A stretch of 41,141 bases of DNA from Candidatus Zipacnadia bacterium. GTDB lineage: Bacteria; Armatimonadota; Zipacnadia; Zipacnadales; UBA5352. The notes under the pieces were generated by a model. The model was not told the DNA's origin and searched no databases. It worked only from the letters and a program-made list of their open reading frames with translations. Positions 36,734 through 41,141 of the stretch are shown here, piece by piece. Within the stretch, counting starts at the first letter, position 1, and each line of letters begins with the position of its first letter. The stretch is from contig JALGSW010000072.1 of NCBI GenBank assembly GCA_029821635.1, positions 1 through 41,141 on the forward strand, given 5' to 3'. The position numbers and the translations under genes are program-made.

Positions 36734-38689
36734 TTGGCTGGCGACCCGACTCTCTCTCATCGCCGAGCGGAAATCAGGCAGCGGGGCATCACCACTGCCG
36801 CACTCATAGCCGTCCTCGTGGTGGCGTTCCGCTACGTCTCCCTCACGTCCGGCCTGTTCGGCTTCCCGCTCATCGAGAACTTCGCCTACGACCTCGCGTA
36901 TGACTACGCAGACGCCCAACAGCCGCCCGACCTGCTGATCGTCACGATCGATGACACCTCCCTCCAGCCGCAGCACCAGGGCCGCTGGCCGTGGTCGCGG
37001 CGCACGCACGGCGAGCTCGTCCGCAAGCTCAAGGGCGCGCGCGTGATCGCCTTCGACGTGATCTTCTCCGAGCCCGAAGCGCCGGGGCCCACGGATTCGC
37101 TGGAGGCCCCGGACATGGCCTTCGCTCGCGCGATTCGCGAGGCGGGGAACGTGGTGCTTGCGGCGCACCGGGCGGTGGAGATGGAGTACCGCCGGGATCG
37201 GGCGGAGGTCGCGTGGGGCTACGACAAGCCCGCCGCCCTCGCACCGCTGCCGATCGTGCAGGCGGAGAACCTGATGCCGCCGACCTCACCGCTGGCAGAG
37301 GCCGCGGCGGCGATCGGCTACGTGGACATCGCGCCCGATGCCGACGGCGTCTTCCGGCGCGTGGAGCCGCTGCGGCTGGGCAGCGACGGGGCCGTCTACC
37401 CGCACTTCGCCACGGCCATCGCGCAGCTTGCGTCGGGCGTGCCGGGCGAGCAGATCGCGGCGAGTACCGCGGTGGGTTCGATCGCCACGGGTGGCCCGGC
37501 CTGTCCGCTCGATGGCGACGCGCGGATGCTGATCGACTACTGCGGACCGACCGGCACCATCGACCGCGTCTCGGTGTGGGAGGTGCTGGAGGGGCGCGTC
37601 GATCCCTCGCGCCTCGCCGACCGCATCGTCCTCATCGGCGCGAGTGCGCCGGGCCTCTACGACCTCCGCCCCTCGCCCTACCGCTCGACCAATCGCGAGT
37701 TCCTGGGCGTGGAGACGAACGCGAACATCGTCAACAGCCTGCTGCACAGCGGCGCGCGCGCCCCGGCGACGAAGAGCCTCCTCTGGGCGCTCTTCGCGCT
37801 GCTCCTCGGCCTCACAGTCGGTTGGCTGGCGTGGAGCAGCGGGGAGACGCTCGGGCCGCTGCTGGCCGCGCTGATGGTGGTGGCGGTGGCGCTGCCATCG
37901 TTCTTCTTCGCCTTCGCGTTCATGCGCAGCGTGATCGCCTACGGCGCGGTTCTGCTTGCCGCGGTCATTCCGCTTGCGGTCGCCATCCCCCAGCGCCTCG
38001 GGCGCGACAAGCGCCTCATCCGCGGGCAGTTCTCCGCGTACGTCTCGCCTGAAGTCCTCCGGCAGCTCACCGAGGAGCCGGAGTTGGTGGCCGAGGGGAC
38101 GCGGCGCGACGTAACGCTGCTGTTTGCCGACGTGCGCGGCTCCACGTCGCTCTCCGAGCGGATCGAGCCGGAGGTGTGGGTGGCGCAGCTCAATGAGTAC
38201 CTCTCGCAGATGAGTGACGCGGTCTTCGAGCAGGACGGCTACCTCGACAAGTTCATGGGCGACGGGATCATGGCGCTGTGGAACGGATTCGGCAACCAGC
38301 CCGACCACGCGGAGCTTGCGCTGAATACCTCGCGGGAGATGCTGCGCCGGCTCGAGGTGCTGAACCGCTTCTGGGCGCAGCACGAGCAGCGCACGCCCTT
38401 CCGCATCGGGATCGCGATCCACTCGGGCGAGGCGATTGTGGGGAACGTGGGCAGCGAGCAGCGGATGCAGTACACCGCGATCGGCGACAGCGTCAACACC
38501 GCCTCGCGCATCGAGGGGATGACCAAGCTGCACGGGCGGCAGTTCCTCGCGAGCGAGACGGCAGCCGCGCGCATCTCGCCGGAGGTCGCGGAGCTGGTGG
38601 AGATTGGCGAGGCCGAGGTGCGCGGCCGGGAGGCGACGATCACGATCCTCGGCTTCGCCGACGAGGAGCCGGTGGAGGTGGAGGAGTAG
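36734..38689 (+). CDS. CHASE2-domain adenylate/guanylate cyclase
   Basis: This 651-residue sensor cyclase has an N-terminal TM (about 20-40), then a periplasmic CHASE2 domain to about 335 (LLIVTIDDTSLQPQHQGRWPW, VIAFDVIFSEPE, IGYVDIAPDADGVFRRVEPL, IVLIGASAPGLYDLRPSPY, GVETNANIVNSLL). Three TM segments at about 345-415 and a class III cyclase domain at about 455-630 follow. Metal Asps are D466 (LLFADVRGSTSLSE) and D510 (DKFMGDGIMALW); IGIAIHSGEAIVGNVGS and YTAIGDSVNTASRIEGM complete the site. It should make cAMP or cGMP in response to an unknown periplasmic signal. TTG 36734 is the start. The FecR protein follows after 38 bases, a known association. Confidence 0.92.
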   Translation: MAGDPTLSHRRAEIRQRGITTAALIAVLVVAFRYVSLTSGLFGFPLIENFAYDLAYDYADAQQPPDLLIVTIDDTSLQPQHQGRWPWSRRTHGELVRKLKGARVIAFDVIFSEPEAPGPTDSLEAPDMAFARAIREAGNVVLAAHRAVEMEYRRDRAEVAWGYDKPAALAPLPIVQAENLMPPTSPLAEAAAAIGYVDIAPDADGVFRRVEPLRLGSDGAVYPHFATAIAQLASGVPGEQIAASTAVGSIATGGPACPLDGDARMLIDYCGPTGTIDRVSVWEVLEGRVDPSRLADRIVLIGASAPGLYDLRPSPYRSTNREFLGVETNANIVNSLLHSGARAPATKSLLWALFALLLGLTVGWLAWSSGETLGPLLAALMVVAVALPSFFFAFAFMRSVIAYGAVLLAAVIPLAVAIPQRLGRDKRLIRGQFSAYVSPEVLRQLTEEPELVAEGTRRDVTLLFADVRGSTSLSERIEPEVWVAQLNEYLSQMSDAVFEQDGYLDKFMGDGIMALWNGFGNQPDHAELALNTSREMLRRLEVLNRFWAQHEQRTPFRIGIAIHSGEAIVGNVGSEQRMQYTAIGDSVNTASRIEGMTKLHGRQFLASETAAARISPEVAELVEIGEAEVRGREATITILGFADEEPVEVEE

Positions 38690-38727
38690 GGGGCAGCGCC
38701 GGAACGACAGTGTGGGAGTGAGCGATC

Positions 38728-39909
38728 ATGCTACCGTTCTTCAAGAAGAAAGAGCAGCCGAAGACGGACGCGGAGATGCTTGCGCAGGCCTTCGAGGAGG
38801 TCGACAGCCAGCAGAAGCGCCGCGACACGCGCAAGAAGCGCAGCGTGCTGTGGCGCAAGTACGCCGACCCGCGCATCCTCATCGTGGTCGGCATAGTCGC
38901 GATTGTGTTCATCGCTGACGGCGTCCGGCGGGAGAACATGGAGTTCTACGCCACTGTGTCGGAGCTCACCGGCGTCGGCGCGGTGATGCTCTCGGCGAGC
39001 GAAGCGCAGGAGCCGCTGGCGCTGGAGCAGCGTATCGCCGACGGCGGCGCGGTCACGACCGGCACGAACTGCTTCGTCTCGCTGGACTTCCCCGACGGCA
39101 GCGTCGTGACGCTCGGCCCGTCCTCGCAGCTTGTGGTCGAGTTGCTGGAGTACAACCGCGGCGGGATGTGGCGGGGTAGAGCGTTCACGCTGAACGCCGG
39201 ACACATGTGGGCGCGGGTGTCGGAGAAGTTTGGGCAACAATCGCGCTGCAAGGTACACACACCTTCATCGGTGGCGGCGGTTCGCGGCACGCGCTTCTAC
39301 ATGTTCTACGACCCCAACCGCTCGGAGACGACCGTCTCGTGCAATGACGGCGTGGTGGCCGTGGACGGCTTCCGAGGCAGAAGCGCGACGGTTGCGGGTG
39401 GCGGCGCCACCTCCGTCGCGTATGGCGCGGAGCCCAGTGGCGTGGGCGCGATGGACAATCAAACGCGGCAGAGCTTCGCGCAGCCGGCGATGAACCAGGA
39501 GATCGAGCCGGATTCGTGGATGAAGCGCACAACGATGAAGCTCACGAGCATCCTCGACCTCCCGCTGTCGATCCTCGGCATCGGCAAGTCGAGCTGGGCG
39601 GTCGGCGCGGCGGATTTCGCCCGCAAGAACGCGGCGATCGAGGCAATGCGGAAGATCAACAACGGCATTGTGGGGTACTCGACCTATCCGGAGTTCGTCG
39701 ATCCGTATACGCTGCGTGAGCTGGACTTCGAGCCAGACGAGGCGCTCCAGATCCTGAAGAACTTTGACGGTCGCTCACTGGTGAAGTACCAACGCTCGGG
39801 GCAGGGCTTTGTGATGTATGCACGCGCCCGGGACAACGCGCGCTCACCGATCATGCTGACGGCCATGGGGCCGGAGTGGATCACTGAGGATGAGATGCCC
39901 GGCCTTTAG
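38728..39909 (+). CDS. FecR-domain membrane protein
   Basis: This 393-residue protein has a charged cytoplasmic N-terminus (about 1-45, many Lys/Arg/Glu) and a single TM at about 50-67 (RILIVVGIVAIVFIADGV). A periplasmic FecR domain follows at about 75-225 (NCFVSLDFPDGSVVTLGPSSQL, HTPSSVAAVRGTRFYMFYD, VSCNDGVVAVDG). The last 150 residues have no known family. Unlike classical FecR it has no linked sigma factor. It is paired with the CHASE2 cyclase, and FecR-CHASE2 pairs of this kind are common. ATG 38728 follows gggagtgagc. It may sense or bind a periplasmic ligand for the cyclase. Confidence 0.85.
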   Translation: MLPFFKKKEQPKTDAEMLAQAFEEVDSQQKRRDTRKKRSVLWRKYADPRILIVVGIVAIVFIADGVRRENMEFYATVSELTGVGAVMLSASEAQEPLALEQRIADGGAVTTGTNCFVSLDFPDGSVVTLGPSSQLVVELLEYNRGGMWRGRAFTLNAGHMWARVSEKFGQQSRCKVHTPSSVAAVRGTRFYMFYDPNRSETTVSCNDGVVAVDGFRGRSATVAGGGATSVAYGAEPSGVGAMDNQTRQSFAQPAMNQEIEPDSWMKRTTMKLTSILDLPLSILGIGKSSWAVGAADFARKNAAIEAMRKINNGIVGYSTYPEFVDPYTLRELDFEPDEALQILKNFDGRSLVKYQRSGQGFVMYARARDNARSPIMLTAMGPEWITEDEMPGL

Positions 39910-39914
39910 ACGTC

Positions 39915-40030
39915 GGGGAAGGGTGGAAAGTGAAGAGGGAATAGGGAACGGCGACCGCAACGACTACCGGCATACGGCGCGTCGCGGGTCGTTCCCCTTT
40001 GCACTCTTCACCCGCCACTGTTCCCTGCGG
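39915..40030. repeat. AG-rich imperfect inverted repeat
   Basis: The segment 39918-39950 (gaagggtggaaagtgaagag...) and the reverse complement of about 39983-40028 (agggaacagtggcgggtgaa...) share gtgaagag and ggggaacg-type blocks, so a long imperfect hairpin can form. The AG-rich block is the same one seen at the ends of the genes ending at 4648, 6826 and 8899. Confidence 0.6.
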
Positions 40031-40039
40031 TTAAAGACG

Positions 40040-40074
40040 TGAGGGGCGCGAGCCGGGAAGTCTCGCGCCCCTCA
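40040..40074. terminator. Strong 12-13 bp terminator-like hairpin
   Basis: gaggggcgcgag/ctcgcgcccctc (40041-40052 with 40062-40073) plus a T-A pair has a 9-nt loop. It is the strongest hairpin after the FecR gene. On the minus strand it is followed by acgtcttt, on the plus strand by atcagg, so it may serve either direction. Confidence 0.65.
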
Positions 40075-40509
40075 ATCAGGACGGTAGCGTTGCGCGGCGC
40101 TGAAGCAGTGCGCTGAAGCGCCTCGCGCGTTTGTCGCGGTCGTCCTCGTAGCGGCGGGGCCCTCGGAGGAGTTGCTCCTCGTTGGTGTCGCCCCCCGCCG
40201 CCGCTCTCGGCCACCTTCGCCGGTGAACTATGGCCGACGGACCCCAAAGGTGGCCTGAGATCGATGGATGGTCCGAAGACCATGCAAATCCTCTATCTCC
40301 GTGCCGGTGAAGTCCCGCGGGAGCGGCGTGCATCCGGGGACTGGTCCGTCGGGCCTACATTCAGGGAATCGGGCTGTGCGGGGTCGAACTTGAGGCCGCG
40401 CCGAACCGTTGGCCAAGCTGTTACACGAAGGTCCCATCTCCCCGTGCCGGAAGTTACCTTCCGCCGCCTGCTCTCAACGCGCGATGCCTGTGCCTGGAGG
40501 CGTATTACC
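40075..40509. other. Intergenic region without a supported gene
   Basis: These 435 bases carry only weak minus-strand ORFs (40076-40333, 85 residues, and 40008-40283). Neither has a clear ribosome site or family. Structured spots are a hairpin atggtc-cgaa-gaccat (40268-40283) and a palindrome around tcccgcggga (about 40315). It could be the leader of the next gene or hold a small RNA. A good ribosome site (tggaggcgtattacc) ends it. Confidence 0.5.
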
Positions 40510-41141
40510 ATGCGTTTGATGCTGATCGTTTGTGCAACCACACTGTCATCGCTCGCACTCGCCGCCCCCGCTCTCACCGAGCGTCCGCTGCTGCTCTCCG
40601 AGAGCTTCGAGGGCCCTCTTGACGGCTGGAAGCTGCAGCTCAACCGGGGTGCGGAGGCCACGATGACCACGGTCGCCGATGGCGTCCTCGGATCGCAGTG
40701 TCTGCAGGTGACGCCCACGCGCCTGAACGCGCCCGATGATCGGCAGATCACCTCGAACGTGCACCTGCGCTACGAGACGATCCCGCTGAAGGCCGACACG
40801 CCCTACCGGCTGTCGGTCTGGGTGCGGGCGGCGGCGGAGAAGCTGATCACGATCAAGGTGCGCCGCCGCGACGTCGAGGAGTCGGTCTCCAGCAGGCCGG
40901 TCGCGGTCGGCACGTCATGGCGGCGCGCGACCTTCGACTTCACGCTGCCGATCGACTACCCCGACGGCACTCCACAGCTCCTGCTCGCGGGCGACCTCAC
41001 TCCCGTGGTCTTCGACGCCTGTACGCTCAGCGAGCTGGACGACGCGTCGCTCGCGCCCGCCGATCTCCTGCGGCTCAACGAGGAGCTGACCGGCCCGTCG
41101 GCGGCGCTCGTGCGCTTCGCCAGCGACTTCGACGACGAGGC
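40510..41141 (+). CDS. Secreted protein with carbohydrate-binding-like domain, 5' part
   Basis: This ORF is missing from the track because it is open at the window edge. ATG 40510 with tggagg upstream opens a frame of 210 codons. A signal peptide (MRLMLIVCATTLSSLALAAP) is followed by a beta-sandwich-like segment: LLSESFEGPLDGWKLQ, GVLGSQCLQVTPTRL, PYRLSVWVRAAAEKLITIKV, SWRRATFDFTLPID, LLLAGDLTPVVFDACTL. This is the CBM_4_9/galactose-binding-like pattern (opening 'FE...gW', later 'Y.lS.wvRa', near the end a buried 'v.fDa..L'). It ends open with SAALVRFASDFDDEA. It is probably the N-terminal module of an extracellular glycoside hydrolase or related enzyme; the catalytic part is outside the window. 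Confidence 0.75.
   Translation, partial: MRLMLIVCATTLSSLALAAPALTERPLLLSESFEGPLDGWKLQLNRGAEATMTTVADGVLGSQCLQVTPTRLNAPDDRQITSNVHLRYETIPLKADTPYRLSVWVRAAAEKLITIKVRRRDVEESVSSRPVAVGTSWRRATFDFTLPIDYPDGTPQLLLAGDLTPVVFDACTLSELDDASLAPADLLRLNEELTGPSAALVRFASDFDDE

Noticed and set aside
40008-40333. Minus-strand small genes (91 and 85 residues)
   Set aside because: No ribosome site, no family and no clear start; kept only as a possibility in the gap description.
40330-40400. Guanidine-I (ykkC) riboswitch, because of ggactggtccg
   Set aside because: Only this short string matches; the other conserved segments of the riboswitch are not found, and the downstream gene is not a guanidine gene.

Overview
The window is 41 kb of GC-rich bacterial DNA. 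It is densely coding and almost entirely plus-strand, with many ATGA-type overlaps and frequent GTG/TTG starts behind purine-rich Shine-Dalgarno sites. A complete CMP-KDO branch (kdsB-kdsA-kdsD) implies a Gram-negative, LPS-type envelope. mreBCD implies a rod-shaped cell. The mix of UroD-like, sugar-isomerase-like, FAD_oxidored and secreted carbohydrate-binding proteins, together with many intergenic palindromes, recalls Armatimonadota or Planctomycetes-type genomes. That taxonomic guess is inference; no rRNA or tRNA gene was seen.

Left part (1-2660): the 3' end of a phage tail/baseplate-like gene, two small membrane proteins, an LL-H-type holin and an Amidase_2 endolysin. This reads as the tail-and-lysis end of a prophage or tailocin. 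From 2984 to about 20000 the DNA is accessory or scattered chromosomal: a GT39-type glycosyltransferase, a small minus-strand ORF between two copies of a promoter-like repeat, gatB, a HEPN/MNT pair coupled to an FAD oxidoreductase, two paralogous TPR/zinc-ribbon membrane proteins, a UroD-like protein, a lipoprotein, a DUF1232 protein, a GNAT acetyltransferase, a TPR membrane protein, a large secreted beta-propeller protein and two TIM-barrel isomerase-like genes.

Right part (20093-39909): long co-directional runs of housekeeping and envelope genes. The order is an uncharacterised gene behind a strong promoter, a lone AmmeMemoRadiSam-type radical SAM enzyme, a UbiB-like kinase, maf, mreB, mreC, mreD, kdsB, kdsA, kdsD, a 5'-nucleotidase-like metallophosphatase, coaX, dus, a 'quinate 5-dehydrogenase'-type protein coupled to an acyl-ACP-reductase-like enzyme, lysS and a UbiA/DPPR-synthase-like transferase. 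A CHASE2-adenylate cyclase and a FecR-domain protein follow behind their own promoter. The window closes on a partial secreted protein with a carbohydrate-binding-like domain.

The most unusual feature is the intergenic DNA of the left half. It is built from at least four families of short palindromes joined by 'acggcaacgg'-like linkers. Several copies differ by paired substitutions that keep the stem intact, and one family has conserved C-rich/G-rich outer arms enclosing exchangeable inner hairpins. The best protein candidate for something under-described is the two-gene unit 32143-34190, which includes a non-cyanobacterial-looking homologue of long-chain acyl-ACP reductase with the active-site cysteine kept.
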